Below are positions 37,396-49,561 of a DNA stretch of 64,000 nt, one piece after another. Below the pieces are notes generated by a model. That model was given only the letters and a program-made list of their open reading frames with translations, had not been told where the DNA came from and searched no databases. Numbering within the stretch: position 1 is the stretch's first letter; the number at the start of each line of letters is the position of its first letter. The stretch covers positions 2,439,001-2,503,000 of the forward strand of contig JAXDDX010000012.1 in the NCBI GenBank assembly GCA_034670405.1, in the 5' to 3' direction. A program made the translations under genes and the position numbers. This DNA is from Hoplostethus atlanticus (taxonomy: Eukaryota > Chordata > Actinopteri > Trachichthyiformes > Trachichthyidae).

Positions 37396-39140
37396 GGTAT
37401 TTTCCAGTCGCCAAATACCTCATTCATTTATTGATTACAGCGATGGTGGAACTGGTTTAGTGGGGTTCAAATGGTCTGCAAACATGCGTGCTATTGAGTA
37501 ACTTAGTTGGGATTAGGTGAAATACAGTCTTTCTTCATTCTGTGTAGCTGTTGCAGTCCTGGGACCACAGATTTCCCCACACAACATTGTGGGACATTTC
37601 AACAGACATGGTCGTAGGAGAAGCCATATTTACCACCCAACACAAGGCAGGCAGCGCCGTGTCGCACTTTCACTCTCCTTTACAAATAGTTAATTTCCAA
37701 AATGCTATAGCCATGTAGCATTTTTTTTTGGGGTGGGGGGGGTTGGGGGTAGGATCCAGTTTGTAAAAGCTTCAGCATTTTGTCAAGTTACACACTATCT
37801 ACTAAACAGCGTCATCATTACGTAGCGTGTGTAATCTATTACAGATTGCAATTACAATATATTGCAATCTAGGCCCAGTAACATAATCTGATTAGTTTTA
37901 ATCTGATTGTTTTCCCCCTTCAAATATGTTTCTAAGAAATCCAACAAGTAATTATCTATTTATTGAAATGTAATCTGATTACTGTATTTTAGCTGTTTTA
38001 GTCTGTAATTGCAATCAACCCTGTATATGCCACCGCTCCTGGCCAGGACTCCCTTAAAAAGTCGTCTTTTTGTTGTGTTACAAAAACACTGGGGGATCCA
38101 CTTGATTCATTCGGGCAAAACTGCACCACTAGCAAAATAATAGATCTAAATAAATAATAAATAAATTCAACATTCCTTATAAGTTACTGAGACGTCGTCT
38201 GTTACTCAGGGATGTTTAGGGGTTTTAACAGTGTTTTCTTGTAAAATGGTTTTAATGGTTTTATTGATTATTTTAAAAACCTTTTTACTATGCAAGTCAG
38301 TGAAAAAAAACAGGACTGAAATTATTTTTGAAAATAAAAACAGGAGAGTGATAACTTGGGAGCTGGACTGAAGGATATCTATGCTGTGTCCAACCTACAC
38401 CCTAAAATCCCCCCATGCCCCCCCATGCCCCCCCATGCCCCCCCATGCCCCCCCATGCCCCATCATGCTACATGGTGTAGGACTGTTGAAAAATGAAAGG
38501 GTATGAGTGTTGAAAAATGTTTTACCAAATGAAATATTGCTATGAAGAAAGATTTAAAAAATAGAGATTTGAAGAAAAGGTCTCTGGCTGCTGACCCCCC
38601 TCCCTCCTATCTCTCGGTCCCTTCATTGCCATCACAGCCACAGGAAGGCCCTGACATCCCCAAACGCTGATACTATCTCTGTGTTCTTCATCGCTGTCCT
38701 AAGCTGTGTTGAAATCTTGCCCATCCCACAAAGGGAAACCACTGGTGAACAACGGTCCATGGCATGCCGTTTTTGTGGGTAGACAAGTTACAGGGTGGTA
38801 GCGGCACCTCAGTGTACCTGGTTAAGGATGCAGTGGAAAATAACACTACACAGCACTGAGAATATTGACGCTTGGAAATAAATACTTGGGCTACCCCACA
38901 CCATTTTCTCTCAAAACCTCCTTTGTCTTTAAAGACATTTATCAGTGTGCTTCAATCAAAGCCTAGGTTGCTTTACATGTGTAGTGGTTATATGAGGAAA
39001 CACTGAGGCTATTTGTTACTAAACTGCTTTCAAATCTAAATACCTTGTATGTATTGGTTAATATCCATTTAGTATCAGCTGTCATCATTTTATATATATA
39101 TTTATATATCAGGGAGAATTGAGGGATACTAAAAGACTAC
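37396..39140. other. Intergenic region downstream of the C/EBP gene, no gene seen
   Basis: No coding signal is recognised. It includes a G-rich run near 37730-37750 and the 10-bp minisatellite annotated separately. Confidence 0.45.
38410..38463. repeat. 10-bp minisatellite, five copies of CCCCATGCCC
   Basis: Five head-to-tail identical decamers followed by a degenerate sixth unit. Confidence 0.95.
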
Positions 39141-39163
39141 AGGTCGATGTAGGTGAAAATATT

Positions 39164-39169
39164 TTTATT
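39164..39169 (-). terminator. Poly(A) signal of the C/EBP-family gene
   Basis: AATAAA on the minus strand about 910 nt after the stop codon at 40077-40079. It would give a 3' UTR of about 0.93 kb ending near 39145. Other weaker signals could be used. Confidence 0.5.
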
Positions 39170-40076
39170 TAAGAAAATCATTGACAAACACGATAATACA
39201 CATTCAACAACATAAAAGAAGATATTTTTACATACATATGGAAAATTGCCTTTTGATCATTTCAAGTAATCCTTCATTTAGTGACAAGAGATAGAGTGTT
39301 AGATAGATAGAGGCACATAGATTTCATTGGATCCCCTGCAAACCACAGGCTGTTGTGTAATCCTATTGGGCAACAACTCTTACAATCATCTCCAACAATG
39401 ACAAGAAATGCCAGGTAGATGATTACGCAATGTTCGTTAAATCTAATCCTATAATAAATCTGTCTAAGGCGAGCGGTAATCCCCACGTTTGAAGGGTCTG
39501 CAACGATTCTGCATGTATGTACGGATGCTGCTTTGAGAGCTATAACCAGGAGGAAGTGGGATTTACAAAGAGTTAAGAATATACAAACTGAGGCCTTTAT
39601 CGCTCCCTATTTTAGTGCCAATATGCCTCAAGTAAGCAGAGAAGAGGTCCTACACTCAGTACTACCAACCGTTGAAGTTTTACGTTCTCAGGCCCTGAAC
39701 GTCAAGTTAACTCCACTCATTTAAAGTTGCTGTGTGCTCTCTAGTCTCCAGTCTCTAGTCCTATCTTCCTATTTTGAGACTTCAGTGTCCTTCGTTCAAA
39801 ACATTCACATGTTTGTTTTTTTTAACCATTTATTCAAAGCTCCAGTGTGTTATACTCTCTCACTACAACTCAGCAATAGTAAATAACTATGATTATCCCA
39901 GTTCATACCTGGAATTAAATACACAGATGGCCAAGAAGGATTCAAATCAGTTTCCAGTTTCTTTCTTTTTGACTTTTGTGACTTGGTACCCTATCCTATC
40001 TAGACACAATATTGATACATCTTGTATCTGTGATTACTTTTTAACGCCAGCTATGATTGGAGATTCTAAACTCAGT

Positions 40077-41103
40077 TCAGATACTAGGCTCCCCTGCCAC
40101 TCTGTCCTCCGTTCCCTGCAGGTGGCGCTGTGACAGGATGTGTTTGAGAGTGTCCAGCTCTTCTGTGAGCTGTCCTATCCGTAGCTGCAGCTTCTGGTTG
40201 TCCTCCTGAAGCTGTAAGGCCCTCGTCTGGGTCAGCAGGATGCGTCGCCGGGCCTTATCCCGGCTCTTCCTCACGGCGACGTTGTTCCTCTCGCGTCGCA
40301 TGCGGTACTCGCTGCTGTCCTTGCTGATGGCCCTCTTAGTCACAGGGGTCCGCAGAGACATGGGGGGAGACGGCAGGAGGAAGGAAGAGAAGTCCTGTGA
40401 TCAGAATCAGAAACACGATTAAGTTCTGGGACAGCAGGGTGGCAGCACTTCTCAAATCGGGGTCCTTGAAAAGGGTTCGGGGGTCCCAGGCAAAATAAGG
40501 AATAGTTTAATTTCACTGTAATTCAATTCACTAGAAATCATCCCAATTATAGAATGGATTGGAATGTAGACAGTTCTACAATTCAATACTAAATCATCAA
40601 TAACAAAAATCTTCCCACATGATAAAAGATTTTGTCCCAGAGTCAAATTGGGGGTCAATGATATGAGAACGTTTGAGAATCATCGGCCTAATGGTGAATG
40701 AGGTTATCATCAAATCAAATCACATTTATTTGTATAGCCCTTAATCACCTGTTACAGTCTCTAAGGGCTTCACAGTGCCCAACATGCTCAGGATACTTTT
40801 CACCAAGGAGGATTATAATTAAGAATATTAAAAAAAGGACTTTGGCCAGCTGATTTAGTGCAGACAATACCATAAGATAGTGATGGGTTCAAGGGCTGCA
40901 GAAGATTGGCCATCTGCAGCTTTCAGTCCCTCAAAAAGTCTTCTAACAATTGTTTTATTCGCTGGTTTCCTTTAAATGTTGGTGAAGCCTGGTTAGTGTT
41001 CAGCAGGTCAGAATGATATTGTTAAACGTGAGAGAGAAGACATAGACATCGCCATTGGCTAGTCATGTCATATTACACCAAGGAAGACAGTACACATCAA
41101 GTT

Positions 41104-41135
<32 letters not shown>

Positions 41136-41438
41136 ACCTGCTGGGCCGTGGCGTGGATCTGCTGGTGGTTTGCGCTCCCTGTGTTCGTGGTGCTGCTGAG
41201 ACAGGGAGATGGGTAGGGCAGGTACGACAGGCCCATCATCTGCTCGGCCACTCTGTCTTCACTGGCCCCCCTGATCAATCCCTGAGACTGGCTGTACGAT
41301 ATCATGTCCATCTGAGCCATCTGGTTGGTCGACACAGCCAGGTTGGAAGTGGTAGGGTTCAGGGTGTGGGTGTGGGTTTGCCCCTGGGTATGAGCTGGTC
41401 CACTCCTGGATGACAGAGGACGCCCTGCAGTCGGACAT
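40077..41438 (-). CDS. cebp1/cebpe-like: C/EBP-family bZIP transcription factor (cebp1/C/EBP-epsilon-like)
   Basis: C/EBP factors bind CCAAT/enhancer motifs as bZIP dimers. C/EBP-epsilon and fish c/ebp1 act in myeloid cells. The last coding exon (40077-40394) encodes [11 protein letters not shown], then a C/EBP basic region ([20 protein letters not shown]) and a leucine zipper of about four heptads, 106 residues to the stop. The upstream exon is 41138-41438; its 5' end follows CCCCAACAG. Its first ATG (41436-41438, [13 protein letters not shown]) is in a frame that stops at 41259. The frame that joins the bZIP exon ([13 protein letters not shown], then [15 protein letters not shown] sequence) is open from a different phase. 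A frame change therefore lies within the exon, near the CACACC repeat at about 41365-41385, or the real start is the downstream ATG at 41335. A likely untranslated exon lies at 41903-41966. The donor at 41136-41137 sits inside a (GT)n run. Confidence 0.85.
40692..40800 (+). mobile_element. Interspersed repeat fragment (CATTTATTTGTATAGCCCTT type)
   Basis: The phrase CACATTTATTTGTATAGCCC followed by CTAAGGGCTTCACAGTGCCC is characteristic of a very common teleost dispersed repeat. A similar TTTATTTGTATAGC occurs at about 36600. The family is not assigned. Confidence 0.5.
41112..41137. repeat. (CA)n microsatellite forming a splice donor
   Basis: On the minus strand the C/EBP exon ends GCCCAGCAG and the intron starts directly with GTGTGTGTGT. 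The donor dinucleotide and its flank are thus part of the microsatellite, and its length may vary between individuals. Confidence 0.85.
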
Positions 41439-41902
41439 CTGTTGGGGTTCAGATGCAGAATAAGATTTAGTTAAGTGCAATAAATGTGCAGAAATGTGTC
41501 TAAGATGTGTGAAGATCTATCTTGTTAATGGGAATTACTTCATTTAAGTGCAACACATGTACAGGAATGTGTTTTATTAACATTAGAGCCGAGAAATATT
41601 GCTAAATTACAGCTTAACATTTCATAGTGACACATATGTGCACAATGCAATACACACTATAGACAGCAAATCAAACATAACACTCTCCATATATACATTC
41701 CATCTAATAAAGTAGAAATTCCATGAAATAATCTCTAAAAACGCTGGTTATTGTGCATGCAGTTCAATGTAGGAGCTTCAAGACGCATAAAGTATCAGTT
41801 TTCAAGCTGGTTCCCATCATTTAATTGTCCGATCATTATTAGGTCTATATTTGATACTTTACACGCATTTCTCCACTCTCAAATTCTTGCAATCTGACTT
41901 AC

Positions 41903-41966
41903 CATGGCTTGTCTTTCCATGCACCACCTTCGCAGAGTGAAGTTCCTCTGACTGCTGTCTGACTGG
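41903..41966 (-). other. Probable first exon of the C/EBP gene
   Basis: On the minus strand it is preceded by TTCCAG and ends CAAGCCATG at a GTAAGTC donor. Its upstream limit could also be a transcription start rather than an acceptor. Joined to the exon at 41138-41438, it adds a short in-frame start (MERQAM then MSDC) in the frame that later stops. Confidence 0.45.
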
Positions 41967-42029
41967 AAATGGTCTGAGGAGAGACAGGTGCTCAACTGTT
42001 CATCACACCATCACTTCCCCTGATAGTAC

Positions 42030-42144
<115 letters not shown>

Positions 42145-42398
42145 CCTCCTCCTCCTATCACTCACACATAGGGCAAGAACAAGAGAGAGAGGGATGTCTC
42201 TTTGCTGATATTATTCACATTATTACATCAATTCTAATTACATAATATACTTCATTTTTATCTTATTTAATTTTTAACCTCCATTACACTTAGTCTGCTT
42301 TTCTCTTGCGCAAATTGTTGCTCAGACGATAGTGTAATAGTCCCGATTGCTATGTGTATAGTCCCTCTGCGGCTACCGTACATGACAATGCCAGCAAA

Positions 42399-44336
42399 AT
42401 GGCTGCCTCTATTGACAACGTGAGTGAAACTTAGATTCAAATTTATTAAAACGTCTGTTTTATTTCGCCAAAATATACCTTAACAATTAGGCCGTTTTCA
42501 CGATTGCATGTTTATTTTGAAAGCTGTGTTGAAATGTAAGACGGACAACAGTTGGTTTGTTTTTACTTGCCACTGTGATTGAAGCTAACTAGCTAGCTAC
42601 CAGCTCGCGATGTACTTGTGGCTGATTAGCATTAGCAAAAGTATTTACATTGAATTTCTCACGTCATTTAATTTCTTACAGGATTTAATTGAAAGTGATT
42701 TGCCCAGAGCCGTGCAGCTGTTGAATAACCTCACAGAACAGGTAATCAATTAGCTTTCTAACGCTTAATGTTTTAGTACAGCTCTCTAAATGTCCTTCGA
42801 AACTATTGAAACAATGCTAACTTTCTTTTTGTACTGATTACTGAAGTGTTAAATGGTGCTAATGTGAGGATGCACTGCCTTACGTTGGGTTAGTTCTTCA
42901 TAAGTGTTTCCCAGATCTACTTAAGTTTGGATTGTCGCTTCATGCAACAGAAAATTGGTGTAAGGTTAAAAAACAACAGAATTGTATCATGGAATGAAAT
43001 AAGACACCTTCTTGACCTGTTAGAATGTGATGCAATTCACTGGACTGCTTTACCATAGGTAGAAAACACTGCCCTGTGTCTCTTCTCTTAGGTGGCTTCA
43101 GTCACAGGTCATGTCCGGGAGCTGCTAAAGAAGGTTGAAGATGGGGCATTTAAAACTTCAAAGGTAAGTGAAGACTTTCTCTAAAGTATTATTGTTAATC
43201 GTGTCCAGATCTGTGTTAAATTGTATTTCTAGATAGTTCTTAACCTACTTGGAATAATACATGGGTGGGGTTTGCCACATAGGAGCGCAATAATGTTTGG
43301 ACAGGAAAATACTTGAAAGTAATTTTGGTATATGTATCTGAGGCATGACAACTTAAACGATCACTAAACTAAAGGTCCTGATGTACCCGATTGGTACCAC
43401 TCTAAAATAAACTCTAAACTAAGGTCTGGTCGGAACAGACAGGTGATGCATCACATTAAATTTCAGGTACTAATAAGAGTTCTCTGTCTTTGTCTGTCTC
43501 TCTGTCCCATCCTCTTCCTCTCAGGGTTTATCTTTCTTGGACCTTCGGTATCAACTACTGCTTTTCTACCTTCAAGACCTGACTCACCTGATCAGCATCA
43601 AAACAGAAGGAGGCAAAATCAAGGACAGTGGAGCCTTGAACAGAGTGGTCACAGTCAGAACGGTGAGTTGTCTGCAGTATACACAGCCACTTGCCAGGCT
43701 GAGAGTCAACTTCCTGCCCCTTCACTTGGGACACTGTTGTAGTTCTGGATGCAAAATTCAAATGAATGAAAATCATTAAAGATGTTTGGCTGTCGTTCAA
43801 GGTCCTGGAGAAGATGCGGCCCCTGGACCACAAACTGAAATACCAGATTGATAAACTGGTGCGCACAGCTGTTACTGGCAGCTTAGGTAAGACGATGTGA
43901 TGTTGTAACTGTGAGCTGCCATGATAAAGATAAGATAAAGGCAGTAATGACAGCATCTGATGTAAAACTTTGTTACCCCAGTTTTGATGTCTTTCCATAT
44001 TTAGCGCGCTGAAGAAAAACACTGGATTTATGTTGACTTGTGGGCTTCCTGCCCTCCATGTTTCACAGACTTCAATCTACAGTATCTATTTTCTTTTCAT
44101 TACTTTTAGCTGAAAATGACCCACTACAGCTGCGTCCTAATCCTGAGAATCTCATCAGCAAAGTAAGAGTCCATCTTAAAACTTTTGTTTTGTCCAGTTT
44201 GTATTGAATTCCTGTTAATGTCTGTTTCAGAGGAGTTTCTTTGCTACTAATTCACCATAAATCTTATTTATTAATGTTTCATAGGCCATTTTTTAGGGAT
44301 ATGAATGGAAGGACACCAGAAATATGCAATAGACAG

Positions 44337-44394
<58 letters not shown>

Positions 44395-46756
44395 AAGGGG
44401 GTAGCAAGAAAACAGGATTCATAAAAATGAATGTATGGTGCTTTAAACAAAACTCTGTAATCCTAAAAAAAAAATCAAATCCTTGTTTTCAAATCAAATG
44501 TATCAATACTGTACAGACTTCTTCACCGTCAGTCAAAAGACCTTTTTGTTTTGTTTCATCAACCCCACAGCTGAATGAATCTGAGGAGTCTGAGGATGAA
44601 GCCGGGGACAAGGCAGCGTCTGAGAAGAAATCAGCCCCCTCTAGTGGCAAGAAATATGTACCGCCACGGATTGTCCCAATGCATTATGGTAATGTCTGTC
44701 GTCTGAGAGAAGTTGTAATTTTCAAGTTTTCAAATTGACTTGAAATGAAGTCAATGTCGCATCACTCAGCAGTGACCGCTGCTGTGCTCCATTCAGTAGA
44801 ATCTATCTATAGTATACTTTCTACTTTTACTATTTTTCCTGCAGCTCATGTTTGTTACATTAACCCTTTTTATTAATGTAGAAACATAATCTGTGAGCCC
44901 TGTTGCTACCGTGACAGATAAGATGGATGCCAAAAGGATGGATCAATAATCTGTGATCACATTATTTGATAGCGTTTTGTAACTTTGTACTGTACGAATT
45001 GTCATATTTCCTCTAGACGGCGACATAACAGAAGCAGACAAGAAGAAGGAGCAGGCGGACCGGCAGCGGCGAGCAGCCCTGCGAAGCTCTCTGATCCAGG
45101 AGCTGCGACAGCAGTACAGCGACACTCCTGAGGAGATCAGGGAGCGACGCGACTTCCAGACTGAGCGGGAGAGCCGCGAGGAGATGCACAGGTTCACGTT
45201 TTATTCATTTGTCTTATTTATTATATGGAGAATAGGCAGCGACACTAGGAAGGCTGAGAGGGAGATCCCGGGAGAAAAAACACTACAAGGCATGTAGAGA
45301 CTGTGGTGTCCTTTACAGCATCTCTGAGTAGTTTTTTATGATGAGGATATGAAGACTGTAGTATATTAGGAAAGGTTTGCAGGAATCATGTAGTCTATAT
45401 GGGTTTTGTGTATACGTGTGGTGTGGAGATGCTAACAAAAATACAGGGTCACGTGTTAATCTAATTTCATTATCATTCTTTGTTTGCTGTTCCATCTTTT
45501 TTCATCTTTTCTTTTGAATTGAGCAATAATTATTTTCCTCTTCACAGGAAAAAGTACGAGGAGTCGATGATGGTGCGTCTGAACATGCCAAAGAATCAGA
45601 AGAGCACCCGGAAGAGAAGCATGATGGGAATGTCTGGCCAGCTGAGCGGTATCACACACTTCAGTGACATCACAGCCCTGACGGGCGGTGAGGGTGGACA
45701 GGTCAGTTGGACCAATGACATCTTGACCGGGTGTGGTCAGGACAAATCTCTCACTTGCTCGGCTACAGATGAAGCTCGGGTTGAAAAATACTGACGTTTG
45801 GGTCCAGACTTCACTTATCTGAATCGGTTTGTCTTTGGACAGGAATTTATTGGGGGTTTAGCTTAAATGGTGCTCTTTCAGGCTCTAGTCAAGCAGTAGA
45901 CAGGCTCCTACATCCAACCTGATCCGTACAGAGCAGGAAGGAGCACAATTAATGTTCAACAGAAGAGACCTGATGTGTTTTTATTCATTAACCTGCCAAG
46001 TGATCACAAGTGGTTTAACCTGTTCTGGCTGAAACTCGTATGTTTGGGGACCTCGGTGACTCAGTTGCGTGGCTTTGTGCTGACAATACTAGGTAGTGCT
46101 GTGCCTACATAGGTTTAGCATGTGTCTCTTTTTTTAAATGACTAAAACATTTTAAAAAGCAGGAGTAATTACTAGCCTGCCTCATGGCTGATGGTCCATC
46201 CCACTGCTGGCAGAACTGGAAGAGAACATATTACTAACAGGCCTATCTCCATCCAGTATGAATGGGGACCATTGTGACTTGTTTCAAATTAGATTTTCGT
46301 ATTTAAGCACAAAGATCTGCGGCTAATTCTAACAGTTCCTGTTTGTTTCCATAGGATGTGGATAACCCTCGCCCCAAGAAAAAGAAGAAGCTCATGAAAA
46401 AGAAAACCAAAAGGAGAGGTGAGAACATTGCAGTATACCAGTATAAGTTGTGTATATATGATCTTGTTTGTCCTGTTTCTGAAATTTGTTACCAATATGG
46501 AGGTTGGTAGATTTACTGCATCAGGACAATACAGATAGTCATGTTATTTGTCAATCATTCTTTGAAATCTATTTTATAATATGTTGCAAATCCCACCCAC
46601 CTATCACCTAAATAGGCTAAAATAAACTAACAATTACAAGATTACAAATACCATTGGACTCAAACCAATAACAGATCAGTGGGTTGTCATCTGTGTTTTG
46701 TATTCCTATTAATGATCACCTCGTTTCCCATTACAGCTTTCAAGAAGCACAGATAG
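42399..46756 (+). CDS. ngdn: ngdn, neuroguidin (Sas10/C1D family nucleolar protein)
   Basis: Neuroguidin is a Sas10/Utp3/C1D-family protein linked to small-subunit rRNA processing and also reported as an eIF4E/CPEB partner in translational control. Exons: 42399-42419, 42682-42741, 43092-43163, 43525-43662, 43802-43886, 44110-44162, 44571-44688, 45017-45191, 45548-45701, 46355-46418, 46737-46756. The sum is 960 nt (319 aa plus stop), close to the mammalian length of about 315, and all introns are GT/AG. The product starts MAASIDNDLIESDLP. It has the Sas10/C1D helical domain in the first 150 residues (phrases RPLDHKLKYQIDKL and RTAVTGSL), an acidic stretch (ESEESEDEAGD), the family motif KKYVPPRIVPMHY, then YEESMMVRLNMPK, THFSDITALTGG, and a lysine-rich C-terminus (PRPKKKKKLMKKKTKRR) likely to direct nucleolar localisation. 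It is head-to-head with the C/EBP gene and convergent with pabpn1. An ATG at 42382 opens an overlapping out-of-frame uORF if transcription starts upstream of it. Confidence 0.96.
44339..44392. repeat. (GT)n microsatellite in an ngdn intron
   Basis: 27 GT units between ngdn exons 6 and 7, more than 170 bp from either exon. Confidence 0.95.
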
Positions 46757-46921
46757 GACTGCAGCGTGGCGTCTGAGGCGGTTAGACCGAGTGAGATGAG
46801 AGCCATTATCCTGCTGGTTTACACTGCAGAGGATTTTATCACCAAGTGCAAGAACCAATTAATGGATTCTCGACCACTTCTGCATCCAATGTACAATCTT
46901 GTGTTTTTATTCAGCTTGTGT

Positions 46922-46927
46922 AATAAA
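46922..46927 (+). terminator. Poly(A) signal of ngdn
   Basis: AATAAA about 165 nt after the TAG stop at 46754-46756, followed by a GT-rich stretch (GTGTTTGTATGTTTG) that fits a downstream element. Cleavage is expected near 46945. Confidence 0.8.
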
Positions 46928-46949
46928 CATTTACTGTCAACTATAGTGT

Positions 46950-47700
46950 TTGTATGTTTGATTAATGTCCAGCGTACCCCAGTCAGATGACATTCCTCTG
47001 AGGCAAGATGTCCAGACCATTAATTAGGAGAAAATAAGATTCAGTTTTCCCATTCTTTCCTCCTTCCCTGTCTTGTCCAAGTTACTTCCTGGTAGGAGAG
47101 GAGGAAGGACACTGATTTTTATGTAGCTTTGGTAATGTTTCTATTCAGGAACTCAGCAGGAGATGCTGCCCATCACCACCTACTAAGTACATACATTTCT
47201 CACACTAAATACAAGCAGCGGTATGTACTGGAATGTGTGCAGTGTGATCAGTATATTGTACATACTGGCCATGGCACTTAGGCTGATGGGAGAAAGAGGG
47301 TCTACTCTGCAAAACCTTAAAATTCACCACTGGGGCCCGACGTCTTGCCAACAAGTCCTGACCAAATCATATTTGCAAATTTTTGTTTTGGCCTACTTCA
47401 GTTCCAGATGGAAGGAATTTGCCACAGAGGGTGATGATGGCCAAAAAGTTGAGCAATCCCAGGAAAGTATGTGAAAGCATATTTAGTATATTTTTTCAGT
47501 GATTGACAACTTTGCTGATGCTATCTGATTGGTCCTAAAGCAACAAACACCACCTATCTGGTATTCCAAGTCAAAATAAATGCTATGATTTATTTACAAA
47601 TACTATTGGTCCAAGTCTGGAAGCGCACAGACGTTTCAGGACAAACGCTTTGTTGAATCGTACCACTGTTCACGACAGACTCACACGTACAAAGTCTCAT
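46950..47700. other. Convergent intergenic gap between ngdn and pabpn1
   Basis: About 750 bp between the two 3' ends. I see no gene, RNA or repeat worth naming. Confidence 0.5.
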
Positions 47701-47714
47701 TTTTACACAATGTC

Positions 47715-47720
47715 TTTATT
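47715..47720 (-). terminator. Distal poly(A) signal of pabpn1
   Basis: AATAAA on the minus strand about 1.84 kb after the stop at 49562-49564. It would end a long 3' UTR near 47700. A proximal AATAAA lies at 49460-49465. Confidence 0.55.
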
Positions 47721-49404
47721 TTTTTTTCTAATTACAGACTCATGGGTTAAAAATAAAAAAAAGCAAAACTTTTTTTTTTTGTTTTTCAAACCCACTCCCC
47801 CGTTTCAAAAAGAAAAAAAAACAAAAAAAACAAACCTCTCCACACAAACCCCACCCCTAACCTCCCCCCCCCCCCGCCCAAAAAATAAAAGCTCCGGCCC
47901 ACTCCAGTATTAAATTAATAATCAATGCCGTTAGCCCCTGGGCCTTCCTCAGACAAGCCGTGACTGCACTGCACATAGTCAGAGAAAGGGGGCACCCTAA
48001 GGTCCTAGGTTCACCCCAAAAACACCCCATTCTCTGGTCCTGCCTTCCTCACTCTCACGTCAACTTGCCTGCCGCTCAGCTATCGTGGCTTCAGCTCTCT
48101 CTATATAAATTATGTGTTGGGTTGGTTGATTGTGTGGTGCCGTCTGTACTGTGGTGCATGTCGCCTTTAATGTGTATGTCTGCTTGTGTACGTGTTTGTT
48201 TTTTTGTGTTGTGTGTGAAGTGCGAAAAGAGTAAAAGCGTCATCAGCGTTTGTTGTTGTAGTAAATGCCCCCCGCGGCGGGCCTGTGGTCGCCCTGCCCC
48301 CCTCCCCCGCCCCCCCACACGGACAGGATGGGGTGAGTGTGCATAGCGGGAGCAGAGAGAGAGAGAGACGCTGCGGAGACAGTGGGGGGGGCCGGCGCCA
48401 CCTGGGGAGGGGTAGTCAGCCTCCACTGGTCCTGAAACCTGAAACGACAAGAAGTGGTCTAATATACAGAGAGAGGAGGGGGGAGGGAGGGGGTTGGGGG
48501 TGGGGGATGAGGAGGGGTGGGATGGGAGGAGGACAAGGAGCACAGGGGAAGAGGGGAGGGTATGCGAGAACTAAAAACATTTGAGGCCCGTCCAAAAAAA
48601 GGTAGGCAAAGCTCTGGCCATGCCTTGGTGGGTGGTGCCAGGTATGGACTGAAGGGTGGGGGGGGGCGCAACACCATGAAGAGCCCCCCCCCCCCCCCCA
48701 GAAATAAAATGATGCACGTGTAACCCCCACTGAACACTAAACAGCCGTCACTGTCGAAATGGCAGTCAACAGTGAGCAAGTTAGGGCATGAGATGACGAG
48801 GGCAAAAGACTAACAAAAGCAATGAGTTAAAAGGCAGGGAAATGGAGGGGGGGGGGGGGGGGGGCTGGTCAGAGAACAGCGGACACAAAAGAGGAGGAGG
48901 AAGGGGGAGGGGGTGTAATGATATACTCCAATACAACAAACTTAAAAACACACCGACAACATCAACATTCTGGCTAGTGGAATTTTCACATGTGTATGGT
49001 ACATTAAAAAAAAAAAAAAAAAAATGAACATAACATCCTTTCGTGTTGCTGTTTTTTTTCCCCTCTAAGTATTTTTTTCTTTTTTTTTGGTGGTGGTGGT
49101 GGTTGAGGGGAGTGCGTGGGCTGTGTTGGTGATGGTGTGAAAGCAGGAGGTCACAGCCAGACCAAAGGAGACACATCTGCAGCCTGAGATACCATCATCT
49201 TCTCTCTCTTTTATCCCTCACAAAGCAACAAAAAACAAAACAAAACAAAAAAAGTTTTAAAAAAAATTAAGGGGAAAAAAAGCCACCATATTCTCCCCCA
49301 ACGGCCAGCTTTTACCTTACCAGGGGTGACCGCATCAACCTCCGCACACGCACGCTCACACACAATCGCACACTGCGGCCAGTCAGTCTCTCTGTCCAGG
49401 AGAA

Positions 49405-49510
49405 GTTTTTTTTTTTTTCCTTTTTTTGTCTTTTTTTTTCTCTTCTGGGGTTTTCTTCTTTTATTGGGGGGGAAGGGAAGAATTTTTTTTCATTCTTTTT
49501 TTTCTTTTAA
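49405..49510 (-). promoter_or_regulatory. A-rich element with proximal poly(A) signal in the pabpn1 3' UTR
   Basis: Starting about 50 nt after the stop, the mRNA carries several runs of 7-13 A residues and an AATAAA at 49460-49465. Mammalian PABPN1 is reported to bind an A-rich region of its own 3' UTR and promote retention of its last intron, lowering expression. This element sits where such a control would be expected. Function here is inferred. Confidence 0.5.
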
Positions 49511-49561
49511 TGGGAACAAAGGGGGGAAAGGGTTGATAGTAAAGGAGTGTTGGGGGGTGTA

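Larger units (their letters stand above)
47715..49561 (-). other. Long 3' UTR of pabpn1 with many homopolymer tracts
   Basis: The region after the stop is dense in A, G and C homopolymers in the mRNA sense (for example plus-strand G16-type run at about 48848-48864, C-runs at 47864-47876 and 48686-48700, T-runs at 49064-49090). The proline-rich frames within it are artefacts of these tracts. The extent rests on the distal poly(A) signal. Confidence 0.5.

Noticed and set aside
45330-45420. C/D-box snoRNA in an ngdn intron
   Set aside because: An ATGATGAG resembles a C box, but I found no matching D box and terminal stem at the right spacing.
48091-49176. Several proline-rich open frames
   Set aside because: They come from C, G and T homopolymer tracts in the pabpn1 3' UTR.
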